Source of the DNA: Siphonobacter curvatus
GTDB taxonomy: Bacteria > Bacteroidota > Bacteroidia > Cytophagales > Spirosomataceae
DNA length: 64,000 nt
Assembly: GCF_002943425.1 (NCBI RefSeq)
Contig: NZ_PTRA01000001.1
Location: 2,976,001-3,040,000, forward strand
Direction of reading: 5' to 3'
Numbering within the stretch: position 1 is the stretch's first letter; each line of letters starts with the position of its first letter. The position numbers and the translations under genes were made by a program. Of this stretch, positions 15,456 to 24,383 are shown piece after piece. The notes beneath the pieces were generated by a model, which was not told the origin of the DNA, searched no databases, and saw only the letters and a list, made by a program, of their open reading frames with translations.

Positions 15456-17846
15456 ATGCTACGAAACTACTTTAAAATCGCTTTTCGAAGTCTGCTCAAA
15501 AACCGCCTGTTCACGTTTGTGAACTTGGCGGGACTATCCGTAGGCATTGTGGCCTGTTTGCTGATCAGCCTGTACGTGCTGCACGAACTGAGTTACGATA
15601 CCTTCCACGAAAAAGGCGATCGGATTTATCGTGTGGTTACGGACATTAAAACCCCCACGGAAACGATTCATCCAGACATTACGTCCGGCCCAATGGCTCC
15701 GGCTCTGAAACAAAATTTTCCCGAAGTAGAGGCCTATACGCGGCTCTGGGCACGCACGGCGGTATTTGCTCGTGATGACCAGAAGTTTCAGGAAAACCGG
15801 ATCTACATGGCCGATTCCACGCTGTTCGAGGTATTTTCGTTTCCCTTGCTACAAGGGGATGCCCGCACGGCTTTGAAGGCTCCGTTTAGTGCCGTACTCA
15901 CACAGAAAACCGCGAAAAAATACTTTGGGGACGAAAATCCAATGGGACAGACCTTGCGGATGGAAGGCAAGTTTCCGGTGAAAGTAACGGGTGTACTGAA
16001 GGACATTCCCGAAACCAGCCATATTCCCTTTGATATGCTGCTTTCGATGTCTACCCTAACGCGGGAATTACAGCCCAACGTGGACCAGCAGTGGAGCAAC
16101 TTTGCCTTTTATTCGTATCTCTTACTGAAGAAAAATACGAATGCTCAAGGCCTGGAAGCTAAAATTCCGGCTCTCCTTGACCGACTGGTGGGTAAAGAAC
16201 TCGCCCAGTTTCAGATGCACTACACGCTTCGTTTGCAGCCCCTACAGGACATTTATCTGAAGTCCGATCGCGGTGCACCTGAGCAGGGAAGCCTCAAAAA
16301 CGTGTACATCTTTTCGGTCATTGCGGCCTTTATTCTGCTGCTGGCCTGTATCAATTTCATCAACCTGACGATTGCCCGGGCTAGTGAACGAGCCAAGGAA
16401 GTGGGCGTACGAAAAGTCGTGGGAGCCGAGCGGCAACAGCTTACCTTCCAGTTTCTGAGCGAATACGTACTGCTTAGTTCGCTGGCTTTTATCATAGCCG
16501 TATTACTGAGTGAATTACTCCTACCCTTGTTCAATGAGTTTTCCGGCAAGACCATTCTCACCTCTACCCTCACCCACCCAACCTTCTGGCTTATTCTGCT
16601 GCTGCTGGCCGTTATTGTTGGACTGCTGGCGGGTCTGTATCCAGCTTTGGTGCTGTCGGGAATGAAGGCGATTACGGTGCTGAAGGGCCGCTTTGCGACC
16701 AGCCGTCAGGGACTGATCCTTCGGAAATCACTCGTCGTCTTTCAATTTGTGATTTCAGTAAGCCTGATTGTGAGTACGTTGGTGGTGTATACGCAGCTCA
16801 ACTACATGCGTGGCCAGTCGCTGGGCTTTGCTAAGGATCAGATGCTGGTGCTCAACCTCAACGATCCGGGTTACCTGGATCGGCACAGCGAGTCATTGCT
16901 ACGACAATTAGGAAACGTTGCCGGAGTTGAATCCGTAACTCAATCCTCGTCCGTACCCGGCAGCGGAGCCCAGGGAGCCTACACCAGTCTCGAAAATAAG
17001 TCAGGCGATATGCAGGCTGCGAATATGGACCTTTATTCCATCGATTATAACTTCCTAAAGCAGTATCAAATTCCTTTACTGGCCGGGCGGTTGTTCGCCC
17101 GCGATTACGCCACGGATTCCACGGAAGCTTTGATCGTGAATGAAGCTACCGTTAAGAACTTCGGCTACGCTTCGCCCTCGCAGATCATCGGTAAGAAATT
17201 TGACCAGTGGGGACGCAAAGGACGCATCATCGGCGTGGTGAAGAATTTCCATTCGGCGTCTTTACGGGAGGCCATTACGGCGGCTACCTTCCGCATCAAT
17301 CCCCACGAATGCCAGCAGGTTTCCATCAAAGTAAAGGCCGCTCAACTGCCCAGCACCCTTTCGGCTCTGAAGACCGTCTGGGAGCGGGCAGTACCGGATC
17401 GTCCCTTCGATTATTTCTTTATCGATCAGTCGTTCAATGATAAATACAAAGGCGAAGAACAGTTTGGCCGCTTATTCATCTACTTTGCCAGCATTGCCAT
17501 TTTCATTGCCTGCCTGGGTCTAATTGGCCTTACTTCGTACGCTACCTTCCAACGAACCAAGGAAATAGGCGTACGCAAAGTACTGGGGGCCAGCTCCTTC
17601 CAGATTACGGCCCTGCTTTCGCGGGAATTCATCAAGCTGGTACTGATCGCCATTCTGATTGCCAGTCCACTCGCCTGGTACGCCATGAATCGCTGGCTCG
17701 AAGATTTCCATTACCGGGCGGCACTCCCCTGGTGGACCTTCCCAACGGCGGGCATACTGGCCCTGGGCATTGCGATTCTGACGGTCAGTTCACTGACGCT
17801 GAAAGCCGCCACGGCGAATCCGGTGAAGAGTTTGAAAACGGAGTAA
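15456..17846 (+). CDS. P6: two-module FtsX/MacB-like ABC permease
   Basis: 796 residues from the ATG that begins MLRNYFKIAF, the start shared by all paralogues; a GTG seven codons upstream is less likely. Group III. Module 1 reads INFINLTIARASERAKEVG followed by VRKVVGAERQQL. In module 2 the usual AEQ before RTKEIG is replaced by TFQ, and LSREF replaces LSKDF. Domain 2 contains IIGVVKNFHS. The tail is NPVKSLKTE (Thr instead of Ser, as in P7). It follows the 98-residue gene by 64 bp and is closed by a strong terminator, so the block is a two-gene operon. Confidence 0.94.
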   Translation: MLRNYFKIAFRSLLKNRLFTFVNLAGLSVGIVACLLISLYVLHELSYDTFHEKGDRIYRVVTDIKTPTETIHPDITSGPMAPALKQNFPEVEAYTRLWARTAVFARDDQKFQENRIYMADSTLFEVFSFPLLQGDARTALKAPFSAVLTQKTAKKYFGDENPMGQTLRMEGKFPVKVTGVLKDIPETSHIPFDMLLSMSTLTRELQPNVDQQWSNFAFYSYLLLKKNTNAQGLEAKIPALLDRLVGKELAQFQMHYTLRLQPLQDIYLKSDRGAPEQGSLKNVYIFSVIAAFILLLACINFINLTIARASERAKEVGVRKVVGAERQQLTFQFLSEYVLLSSLAFIIAVLLSELLLPLFNEFSGKTILTSTLTHPTFWLILLLLAVIVGLLAGLYPALVLSGMKAITVLKGRFATSRQGLILRKSLVVFQFVISVSLIVSTLVVYTQLNYMRGQSLGFAKDQMLVLNLNDPGYLDRHSESLLRQLGNVAGVESVTQSSSVPGSGAQGAYTSLENKSGDMQAANMDLYSIDYNFLKQYQIPLLAGRLFARDYATDSTEALIVNEATVKNFGYASPSQIIGKKFDQWGRKGRIIGVVKNFHSASLREAITAATFRINPHECQQVSIKVKAAQLPSTLSALKTVWERAVPDRPFDYFFIDQSFNDKYKGEEQFGRLFIYFASIAIFIACLGLIGLTSYATFQRTKEIGVRKVLGASSFQITALLSREFIKLVLIAILIASPLAWYAMNRWLEDFHYRAALPWWTFPTAGILALGIAILTVSSLTLKAATANPVKSLKTE

Positions 17847-17876
17847 TGGATTGGTTTGGTGAAGTCAACTATAGGG

Positions 17877-17915
17877 AACGGAGTCCGTAGCAGATGCTAC
17901 GGACTCCGTTGTTTT
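17877..17915 (+). terminator. Rho-independent terminator after P6
   Basis: Sixteen-bp perfect stem (17877-17892 with 17895-17910; core CGGAGTCCGTAGCA), minimal loop, then GTTTT. It insulates the P6 block from the Crp/Fnr gene. Confidence 0.88.
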
Positions 17916-17938
17916 AAGCGGAAAAAACGGATTTCGCT

Positions 17939-17946
17939 TACCTTCG
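17939..17946 (+). promoter_or_regulatory. Possible -7 box of the Crp/Fnr gene
   Basis: TACCTTCG, one mismatch from the Bacteroidota TAnnTTTG box, 24 bp before the ATG and right after a terminator, where a new promoter is needed. No clear -33 box was seen. Confidence 0.4.
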
Positions 17947-17970
17947 CATCATAGCTTTACCCCACTGCCT

Positions 17971-18543
17971 ATGCACCCTCACTTCATCCAGCACATTCGA
18001 AAATACGTGGAGCTTACGGAAGAAGAAGTTCAGCGACTGTTGGCGTACCTGAAACCCATTTCCGTACCGAAAAAAGCTTATCTCCTGGAAGAGGGGCAGA
18101 TCTGCCGGGCTAATTATTTTGTCGAAAAAGGCTGTCTGCGGCTCTTTTACCTTACCGAAAAAGGTACGGAACAGATTACGCAGTTTGCCCTCGAAAACTG
18201 GTGGCTGGCCGATTATATGAGTTACGCCACCCAGCAACCCTCGGAATTTTACATTCAGGCCCTGGAGCCTACTGAGGTTTTCGCCATTCCGGCCGACTTT
18301 CAGAACCAGTTGTACCACGAATTTCCTCAGCTCGAACGGTATTTCCGACTCATGTTTCAGCGGGCTTTGGCCGCCTCACAACGCCGCCTCAAGTTTTTGC
18401 ACGATTATTCCAAGGAAGAAAGTTATCGCAACTTCGTAGCCCATTTCCCCGGTTTTACGCAGCGTATTCCACAGTACATGCTGGCCTCGTACTTAGGTTT
18501 AACGCCGGAGTACCTGAGTGAACTCCGAAAAAAACTGGTTTGA
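17971..18543 (+). CDS. Crp/Fnr-family transcriptional regulator
   Basis: 190 residues. An N-terminal cyclic-nucleotide-binding beta-barrel (about 20-115, including KKAYLLEEGQICRANYFVEKG and CLRLFYL) leads through a long dimer helix to a C-terminal winged-HTH, of which SYLGLTPEYLSELRKKL is the recognition part. The protein stops soon after that helix, normal for the short Bacteroidota members. No Fnr-type cysteine cluster is visible, so the effector is unknown. The AhpD-like gene follows 79 bp downstream on the same strand, a common pairing for this subfamily and a likely target (inference). Confidence 0.9.
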   Translation: MHPHFIQHIRKYVELTEEEVQRLLAYLKPISVPKKAYLLEEGQICRANYFVEKGCLRLFYLTEKGTEQITQFALENWWLADYMSYATQQPSEFYIQALEPTEVFAIPADFQNQLYHEFPQLERYFRLMFQRALAASQRRLKFLHDYSKEESYRNFVAHFPGFTQRIPQYMLASYLGLTPEYLSELRKKLV

Positions 18544-18588
18544 TTTGCTTTCTTAAACCAGCTTAAGTTTTAGCGAAAACGGACCCGC

Positions 18589-18596
18589 TAGGTTTG
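18589..18596 (+). promoter_or_regulatory. Bacteroidota-type promoter -7 box for the AhpD-like gene
   Basis: TAGGTTTG is a perfect match to TAnnTTTG, 26 bp before the ATG. A TTTT-containing stretch lies about 17 bp upstream as a possible -33 region. Confidence 0.6.
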
Positions 18597-18622
18597 CAGT
18601 GTACTTAAAAACACCACAAACC

Positions 18623-19060
18623 ATGAAACAGCGAATCAATATCGCCCAGTCGAATGCAGAAGCCGTCAAAGGATTGCTTGCACTCGAAAAATTCACCAGC
18701 CCTCTGTCCGCTACGCACAAGGAACTCATTAAAATGCGTACGTCGCAACTCAATGGCTGTGCCTTTTGCATCGACATGCACACCAAAGATGCCCGTAAAA
18801 ACGGCGAAACTGAGCAGCGGATTTATCTGCTGAATGCCTGGAAAGAAACCAATTTATATACCGAGGAAGAACGAGCCATTCTGGCACTTACGGAAGAAGT
18901 GACCCTCATTCATCAGGGCGGCGTATCCGATGCCACCTATGCCAAAGCCCATCAACTGTTTGACGACCAATACCTTACGCAGCTGATTATAGCCATCGTA
19001 GCCATCAATGCCTGGAACCGAATTGCCATTACCACGCAGTTGCAACCGGCTTCGAATTAA
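18623..19060 (+). CDS. AhpD/carboxymuconolactone decarboxylase family protein
   Basis: 145 residues from the ATG beginning MKQRINIAQS; an upstream in-frame GTG overlaps the promoter region and is not used. The alkylhydroperoxidase-D-like fold is shown by MRTSQLNGCAFCIDMHTKDA, with CxxC at Cys46/Cys49 and His53. Such proteins act in peroxide reduction or thiol redox reactions; the true substrate is unknown. Helical C-terminal part with LTEEVTLI. It sits downstream of a Crp/Fnr regulator and is closed by a terminator, so it is a single-gene unit with its own promoter. Confidence 0.92.
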   Translation: MKQRINIAQSNAEAVKGLLALEKFTSPLSATHKELIKMRTSQLNGCAFCIDMHTKDARKNGETEQRIYLLNAWKETNLYTEEERAILALTEEVTLIHQGGVSDATYAKAHQLFDDQYLTQLIIAIVAINAWNRIAITTQLQPASN

Positions 19061-19085
19061 TGATTAGTTCCCTTTTCTGCTTTTC

Positions 19086-19113
19086 AGAGACGCGATGCCC
19101 TCGCGTCTCTTTG
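19086..19113 (+). terminator. Terminator after AhpD-like gene
   Basis: Ten-bp perfect stem AGAGACGCGA with TCGCGTCTCT, loop TGCCC, followed by TTGCTT. It lies 25 bp after the stop codon. Confidence 0.8.
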
Positions 19114-19213
19114 CTTGGTACTATAAAAAACATGGGATGAACGGCGGAGCTTCTTCAAAAAAATAGCATCTTTCGTAGGCACTTGTTTCGCTTCTACTAA
19201 CGCCCGGTTTATT

Positions 19214-20071
19214 ATGGATCAGCGAATTATTAACCTCTTCGACGAATATACCCACAAGCCTTTAACCCGGCAAGATTTCCTGAGCCGACTGGCCAAACTT
19301 ACCGGTAGTGTGACGGCGGCCATGGCCGTGTTACCCCTGCTGGAAGTCAATTACGCCCACGCCACGACCATTCCCGAAGACGACCCCGATCTACGCCTCG
19401 AAGATGTTTCGTATCCGGGTGAAGGGACGACCATGAAAGGGTATCTGGCTCAGCCCAAAGCTCCCGGAAAACGCGGCATTGTCTTGGTCATTCACGAAAA
19501 CCGGGGCCTTAATCCGCACATTCGTGATGTAACCCGTCGCGTAGCGAAAGCCGGATACGTCGCCTTGGCCCCCGATGCTCTTTCCCCATTTGGAGGTACG
19601 CCCAGCAATGAGGACGAGGCTCGCACGCTCATCGGCAAGCTCGATAAGGAGCAAAATCTCCAGAACTTTCTTAAAAGCTTTGCGTACGCCAAAGGTTTGA
19701 AGGCGGCGAATGGCAAAACGGGTTGCGTTGGTTTTTGCTGGGGCGGAGCCTTAGCGAATCAACTCGCCATCCATGACCCCACGCTGGATGCCGCCGTTGC
19801 TTTTTACGGTCGCCAACCCGAAGCCGCGGATGTCGCTAAAATCAAATCGGCCGTGCAATTACATTACGGAGGGCTGGACGAAGGCGTCAACAAAGGCATC
19901 CCCGCCTACGAAGAAGCTCTGAAAGCGAATCATATCCATTACGAACTATACGTGTACGAAGGGGCTCAGCACGCCTTTAACAACGACACGGCTCCAACGC
20001 GATACAACGAAGCCGCTGCCAAACTAGCCTGGGAGCGTACTCTCACGTTTTTTAAAGCCCGTTTGGGGTAG
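19214..20071 (+). CDS. Dienelactone hydrolase family protein
   Basis: 285-residue alpha/beta hydrolase. The Cys-Asp-His triad typical of dienelactone hydrolases is visible: nucleophile Cys175 in GFCWGG, Asp222 in YGGLDEGVN and His253 in GAQHAF. The N-terminal 50 residues (LTRQDFLSRLAKLTGSV, then a hydrophobic AAMAVLPLL stretch ending AHA) resemble the leader region of YghX-like members, possibly a membrane-targeting or export segment, although no twin arginine is seen. The protein hydrolyses an unidentified ester or lactone, possibly in aromatic degradation or detoxification. The cyclophilin gene follows after 53 bp with no terminator seen. Confidence 0.92.
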   Translation: MDQRIINLFDEYTHKPLTRQDFLSRLAKLTGSVTAAMAVLPLLEVNYAHATTIPEDDPDLRLEDVSYPGEGTTMKGYLAQPKAPGKRGIVLVIHENRGLNPHIRDVTRRVAKAGYVALAPDALSPFGGTPSNEDEARTLIGKLDKEQNLQNFLKSFAYAKGLKAANGKTGCVGFCWGGALANQLAIHDPTLDAAVAFYGRQPEAADVAKIKSAVQLHYGGLDEGVNKGIPAYEEALKANHIHYELYVYEGAQHAFNNDTAPTRYNEAAAKLAWERTLTFFKARLG

Positions 20072-20124
20072 GCAGCTGGGTCTGAATCAAGCCGCTTTCT
20101 CTGACGTCTCATCTCTCTTTTTTC

Positions 20125-20706
20125 ATGAACAAACGCTACTTTCTTCTCCCCCTGTTAGCCATCCTTTTACTCGCTTCCAAGCCCGAGAAAACGTATCCGG
20201 TAGGGCAGATTAAAACGCCCCAGGGTGAGATTCTTTTCTGGCTGTACGACGAAACGCCTAATCACAAAGCCAGCTTTATCAAACTGGCCAAACAAGGCTA
20301 CTGGGATTCGTACACCTTCAACCGGGTCATTCCGAATTTCGTGGCTCAGGGCGGCTGTCCTGATACGCCGGAAGGGTTTGCCGGTTCGCCCTATTTGCTC
20401 AAGCCGGAATTTGTCAAGAGCATCCGCCACGTTTATGGAGCTGTAGGTGCGGGGCGTGACGATAATCCGGGTATGCTTTCGGCGGGTTGTCAGTTTTATA
20501 TTGTACAAAACAAACAGGGACTGGCCCGACTGGACGACAAATACACTGTATACGGACAGGTTTTTAAAGGGATGGACATAGTAGATGCGATTGTAGCCGT
20601 CAAACGCGACAGTACCGACACGCCCCTAACGCCCATTACACTGGATGTAAATGTGATACAGTTGAGCGGTTCGGAATTGAAAAAGTTGGGGTATTTCGTA
20701 AAATAA
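20125..20706 (+). CDS. Cyclophilin-type peptidyl-prolyl cis-trans isomerase, exported
   Basis: 193 residues with a hydrophobic signal sequence (about 5-17) and a cyclophilin domain. Family landmarks: YTFNRVIPNFVAQGG (catalytic Arg in the FxRV position), LSAGCQFYIV (equivalent of NGSQFFI) and YTVYGQVFKGMDIVDAI at the end. It should assist folding of periplasmic or outer-membrane proteins. Its length is close to that of other exported bacterial cyclophilins. It ends 64 bp before the sulfatase start. Confidence 0.93.
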   Translation: MNKRYFLLPLLAILLLASKPEKTYPVGQIKTPQGEILFWLYDETPNHKASFIKLAKQGYWDSYTFNRVIPNFVAQGGCPDTPEGFAGSPYLLKPEFVKSIRHVYGAVGAGRDDNPGMLSAGCQFYIVQNKQGLARLDDKYTVYGQVFKGMDIVDAIVAVKRDSTDTPLTPITLDVNVIQLSGSELKKLGYFVK

Positions 20707-20770
20707 ATCACCTTTGTTACCCCGCAACGCTGACCGCTAGCCGATTACAGGCCTTTTGATCGATAAACCT

Positions 20771-22309
20771 ATGAAACGCTTTCTCTACCTCGGGGTGGCT
20801 CTGCTGACCCTGGGTTCCCTGCGAGCCCAACAGCCGAATCGACCTAACGTCATTTTCATTTTCTCAGACGACCACGCCTACCAGGCCATTAGTGCCTACG
20901 GTAGTAAACTCGCCCAAACGCCCAACATTGACCGGATCGCTAACGAAGGTGCCCTGTTACTCAACAATGTAGTCACCAATTCCATTTGCGGACCGAGCCG
21001 GGCTACCTTACTCACGGGCAAGTACAGTCACCTGAACGGGTACAAGCTCAACGAACGGAAGTTCAACATCAACCAGCCCGTCTTTCCCGAAGAATTGCAG
21101 AAAAACGGCTATCAGACGGCCTGGATTGGAAAAATGCACCTGGGCAGTCTGCCCCACGGGTTCGATTATCTGGATGTACTACCCGGCCAGGGGCATTATT
21201 ACAGTCCGGACTTCGTGAACGGGAAGAAAGATACCGTGCGGCATGAAGGCAAGTACGTGAGCAATGTCATTACCGAGCTTTCGCTTGACTGGCTCAATAA
21301 ACGGGATGCCTCTAAGCCCTTTTTTCTGGTTGTGGGACACAAGGCCACGCACCGCGAATGGCTGCCCGACATTCAGGATTTAGGAGCGTATGACGACGTG
21401 AACTTCCCCCTTCCCGCTTCGTTTTATGATGCCTACGAAGGTCGGGAAGCCGCCGAAAAACAGGATATGACCATCGACCAAACGATGCGTTTGAAGGAAG
21501 ACCTGAAAGTTCACCTGAACTACGACGCGAAGAACCGATTCAACGGCTACAACCGCTTTTCACCCGAGCAGAAAAAAGCTTTTTACGACTACTACGAAAA
21601 CAAAATCAGTAAGGAATTTGACGAGAAGAAACTGACGGGTAAAGCCTTAGTGGAATGGAAATACCAGCGGTATTTAAAAGATTACCTCGCTACGGCAAAA
21701 TCTTTGGACCGCAACATTGGCCGATTACTGGACTACCTGGATCAAAAGGGGCTGGCTAAAAATACCGTCGTGATTTATGCGTCCGATCAGGGTTTCTATA
21801 TGGGTGAACACGGCTGGTTTGACAAACGATTCATCTACGAAGAATCCCTGAAAACGCCCTTCGTGATTCGGTACCCGGGCGTCATCCAAGCGGGTAAAAA
21901 AGTACCGCAGCTGGTGTCGAATATCGACTGGGCTCCTACCCTGCTTGAGCTGACGGGTACGAAGGTTCCTCAAGATATTCAGGGAAAATCCTTTCTGCCC
22001 CTGCTGAAAAACGAAAAACCAGCCTGGCGGACGGCGGCGTATTACCACTACTACGAATTTCCGGAACCGCACCACGTGTACCCGCACTTTGGCGTGCGTA
22101 CGGAGCGTTATACGCTGGTGCACTTTTACGGGGACATCAATACCTGGGAACTGTATGATTTACAGAAAGATCCTCAGCAATTAAAAAACCTGTATGGTCA
22201 GAAAGGTACCGAGAAAATCACCGCTGATCTAAAAGCCCAACTGAAAGAGCTGATGGTTACGTACAAAGACGACGAAGCCCTGGGCCTGCTGCAACAAACC
22301 AATCCGTAA
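20771..22309 (+). CDS. Secreted sulfatase (type I, formylglycine-dependent)
   Basis: 512 residues from the ATG in front of a clear signal peptide (MKRFLYLGVALLTLGSLRAQ, cleavage near residue 20). Asp33/Asp34 in FSDDH bind the metal. The active-site motif is CGPSR at Cys73, to be converted to formylglycine. SDQG (338-341) and the following MGEHGW complete the metal/substrate region. The HGWFDKR-YEESLKTP pattern resembles heparan/glucosamine-sulfate sulfatases, but the substrate is inferred only to subgroup level. The next gene encodes a formylglycine-generating enzyme that would activate it. An in-frame TTG five codons upstream was not preferred. Confidence 0.95.
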   Translation: MKRFLYLGVALLTLGSLRAQQPNRPNVIFIFSDDHAYQAISAYGSKLAQTPNIDRIANEGALLLNNVVTNSICGPSRATLLTGKYSHLNGYKLNERKFNINQPVFPEELQKNGYQTAWIGKMHLGSLPHGFDYLDVLPGQGHYYSPDFVNGKKDTVRHEGKYVSNVITELSLDWLNKRDASKPFFLVVGHKATHREWLPDIQDLGAYDDVNFPLPASFYDAYEGREAAEKQDMTIDQTMRLKEDLKVHLNYDAKNRFNGYNRFSPEQKKAFYDYYENKISKEFDEKKLTGKALVEWKYQRYLKDYLATAKSLDRNIGRLLDYLDQKGLAKNTVVIYASDQGFYMGEHGWFDKRFIYEESLKTPFVIRYPGVIQAGKKVPQLVSNIDWAPTLLELTGTKVPQDIQGKSFLPLLKNEKPAWRTAAYYHYYEFPEPHHVYPHFGVRTERYTLVHFYGDINTWELYDLQKDPQQLKNLYGQKGTEKITADLKAQLKELMVTYKDDEALGLLQQTNP

Positions 22310-22317
22310 CGAACCGG

Positions 22318-22360
22318 AAGCCCCGCTGACAAGGTATCTTCGCGGGGCTTTCTGATTTTT
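22318..22360 (+). terminator. Terminator after the sulfatase gene
   Basis: Nine-bp GC-rich stem AAGCCCCGC with GCGGGGCTT, 15-nt loop, followed by TCTGATTTTT. It lies only 10 bp before the next start, so the FGE gene may rely on read-through or its own promoter. Confidence 0.75.
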
Positions 22361-22369
22361 AGCTTTCGA

Positions 22370-23413
22370 ATGAAGACATTACTCCTTTGGGCATGGACTG
22401 GGCTCTTGTTTTCCTGCCAGGAAAAAGCGAAAACGCAGTCCGACATTGCGGTTTGTAAAGTGCCGACACGGGCGGTGACTCTAGCAGGTCAAACGACGAG
22501 TGCTCCATCAGCGGCTGCGGATACGAAGGACATGGTACGGATTCCGGGGGGCGATTTCCAGATGGGCTCCAATGACTTTGAGGACACGCGACCGGTACAC
22601 CCCGTGCATGTCAATCCCTTTCTGATGGATACGCACGAGGTTACCAATGCCGAATTTGCGGCCTTCGTGAAAGCCACCCAGTACAAAACCATTGCCGAGC
22701 GTCCACTCAATCCTGCGGATTATCCGGGTGTTCCGGCGGACAAGCTCGTTCCGGGTTCGGCCGTATTTACACCACCAGCCCAGCCCGTTCCGCTTGAAAA
22801 CCCCTTAGCGTGGTGGGAGTACGTAGCCGGTGCCAACTGGCAGCATCCGAAAGGTCCGCATTCAAAAGCCGTACCCAACGAACCCGTCGTCCATATCGCC
22901 TACGAAGATGCCCTTGCCTACGCTCAGTGGGCGGGTAAACGCCTGCCCACCGAAGCGGAGTGGGAATTTGCCGCTCGCGGCGGACAAACGCAGGCATTGC
23001 CTTACTACTGGGGTTCAGAACTCAAACCCGGCGGTCGCTGGGTGGCTAATATTCACCAGGGACACTTCCCTGATCACAATACGAAAGAAGATGGCTTTGC
23101 GGACGTAGCTCCGGTACGCTCGTACCCGGCCAATGCCTACGGCCTGTACGATATGGATGGGAATGTCTGGGAATGGTGCTCGGATTATTACCGGCCGGAT
23201 TACTACGCATCGAGTCCGAAAGACAACCCGAAAGGTCCCAACGACAGCTACGACCCGCAGGAACCGGGGGCGGTCAAACGCGTGCAACGCGGCGGTTCAT
23301 TTCTGTGCAGCGATCAGTACTGCATTCGTTACAGAACGGGCAGTCGGGGTAAGGGCGAAGTGACCAGCGGCAGTAATAACCTGGGTTTTCGCTGCGTAAA
23401 GGATGTTCGCTAA
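22370..23413 (+). CDS. Formylglycine-generating enzyme (SUMF1 family), probable lipoprotein
   Basis: 347 residues. The N-terminus has a hydrophobic stretch ending LLFSC, a plausible lipobox with Cys16. The FGE-sulfatase domain spans about 54-346: MVRIPGGDFQMGS, then RPVHPVHVNPF, MDTHEVTNAEF, GKRLPTEAEWEFAARGG, DMDGNVWEWCSDYY. The catalytic pair Cys313/Cys318 is present in RGGSFLCSDQYCIRYR, matching the copper-binding CxxxxC of oxygen-dependent FGEs, so this is likely an active enzyme rather than a structural homologue. It lies directly after a CGPSR sulfatase, its obvious substrate. Its predicted location outside the cytoplasm would mean modification after export. Confidence 0.93.
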   Translation: MKTLLLWAWTGLLFSCQEKAKTQSDIAVCKVPTRAVTLAGQTTSAPSAAADTKDMVRIPGGDFQMGSNDFEDTRPVHPVHVNPFLMDTHEVTNAEFAAFVKATQYKTIAERPLNPADYPGVPADKLVPGSAVFTPPAQPVPLENPLAWWEYVAGANWQHPKGPHSKAVPNEPVVHIAYEDALAYAQWAGKRLPTEAEWEFAARGGQTQALPYYWGSELKPGGRWVANIHQGHFPDHNTKEDGFADVAPVRSYPANAYGLYDMDGNVWEWCSDYYRPDYYASSPKDNPKGPNDSYDPQEPGAVKRVQRGGSFLCSDQYCIRYRTGSRGKGEVTSGSNNLGFRCVKDVR

Positions 23414-23418
23414 GTTTG
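23411..23418 (+). promoter_or_regulatory. Possible -7 box of the glycosyltransferase gene
   Basis: TAAGTTTG fits TAnnTTTG and overlaps the stop codon of the FGE gene, 29 bp before the next ATG. No strong -33 box is evident. Confidence 0.4.
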
Positions 23419-23446
23419 CATCCCTTAAGGTAATCCCCGAAACTGC

Positions 23447-24325
23447 ATGCCTCAGGCTACTACGCAGGTTGCCGCCATGGTAACGCTGTATCACTCCGAA
23501 CCTACCGTCCTGACGAATGTTGATTCGTACCTCGATCAGGTGGGGAAGCTTTACGTCATCGACAATTCCGAACAGCCGGACGAACGTCTACGAGAGGCTT
23601 TGCAACTACGCTCGCCTCGTTTGCTATACCTTGCTCCGCGTGGCAATGAAGGACTGGGCGTTGCCTTAAACCGGGCCGCTGAACAGGCGTTGGCTGACGG
23701 CTACTCGCATCTGCTGATGATGGATGACGACTCCTCCCTTCCCGCCGGAGCCATCGAGCAGTTGTACCAAACGGCCGTTTCCAGGCCAGAAGCGGGCATT
23801 GTTTCGGCGGTGATGGTCGATCAGTCGGCACTCCAAACGGATCGCTCGACAAAACCTCCTACCATCGATCCGGTCCTGACGGCTATTACGGCGGGTAGTT
23901 TGCTGAATCTGGCCGCGTATCAGGTAGCCGGGCCTTTTCAGGAAGATTTATTCATCGATTGGGTGGATCTGGAGTACAGCTTTCGCCTGAAACGACACGG
24001 GTTCCCGATTCTGGCCGATGGCCACGTCCGATTGTTGCACCGCATTGGTATCAAGAAAAAAATACGGCTGTTGGGCTTTATTCCCTATCAGTGGCGGTCG
24101 CATAATCCCGTCCGGCTGTATTACAAATTCCGGAACAGTTTATACCTGCTCGGCCGCGATCAGGATGTCATTCCGGCCCGGTTTAAACGCCGTTTTCACA
24201 AGGAACTCCGCCGTAATCTGTATCAGATTTTACTGGCCGAGCCCAACAAGGGACGATTTTTCTCCCTCATCCGGAAAGCCGTAGCAGATGCCCGGGCCGG
24301 AAAGCTCGGCAAGCTGGAGGAGTAA
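23447..24325 (+). CDS. Glycosyltransferase family 2 (rhamnosyltransferase-like)
   Basis: 292 residues with a GT-A fold. The N-terminal strand VAAMVTLYHSEPTVL leads to YVIDNSE, and the DXD-type metal/nucleotide site is MMDDDSS (about residues 90-96). DWVDLEYSFRLKRHG is the acceptor-loop region shared with rhamnosyltransferases of the GT2 family. The C-terminal part is basic (RFKRRFHKELRR) and could associate with the membrane. It would add a sugar to a surface polysaccharide or glycolipid. It starts 34 bp after the FGE gene. No other polysaccharide genes are nearby, so the pathway is unknown. Confidence 0.9.
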   Translation: MPQATTQVAAMVTLYHSEPTVLTNVDSYLDQVGKLYVIDNSEQPDERLREALQLRSPRLLYLAPRGNEGLGVALNRAAEQALADGYSHLLMMDDDSSLPAGAIEQLYQTAVSRPEAGIVSAVMVDQSALQTDRSTKPPTIDPVLTAITAGSLLNLAAYQVAGPFQEDLFIDWVDLEYSFRLKRHGFPILADGHVRLLHRIGIKKKIRLLGFIPYQWRSHNPVRLYYKFRNSLYLLGRDQDVIPARFKRRFHKELRRNLYQILLAEPNKGRFFSLIRKAVADARAGKLGKLEE

Positions 24326-24383
24326 GGTATACGGATGGTCAAAGGCTAGAATTTTACCCGCTGCCCAGACGCTTCATCCTCCG

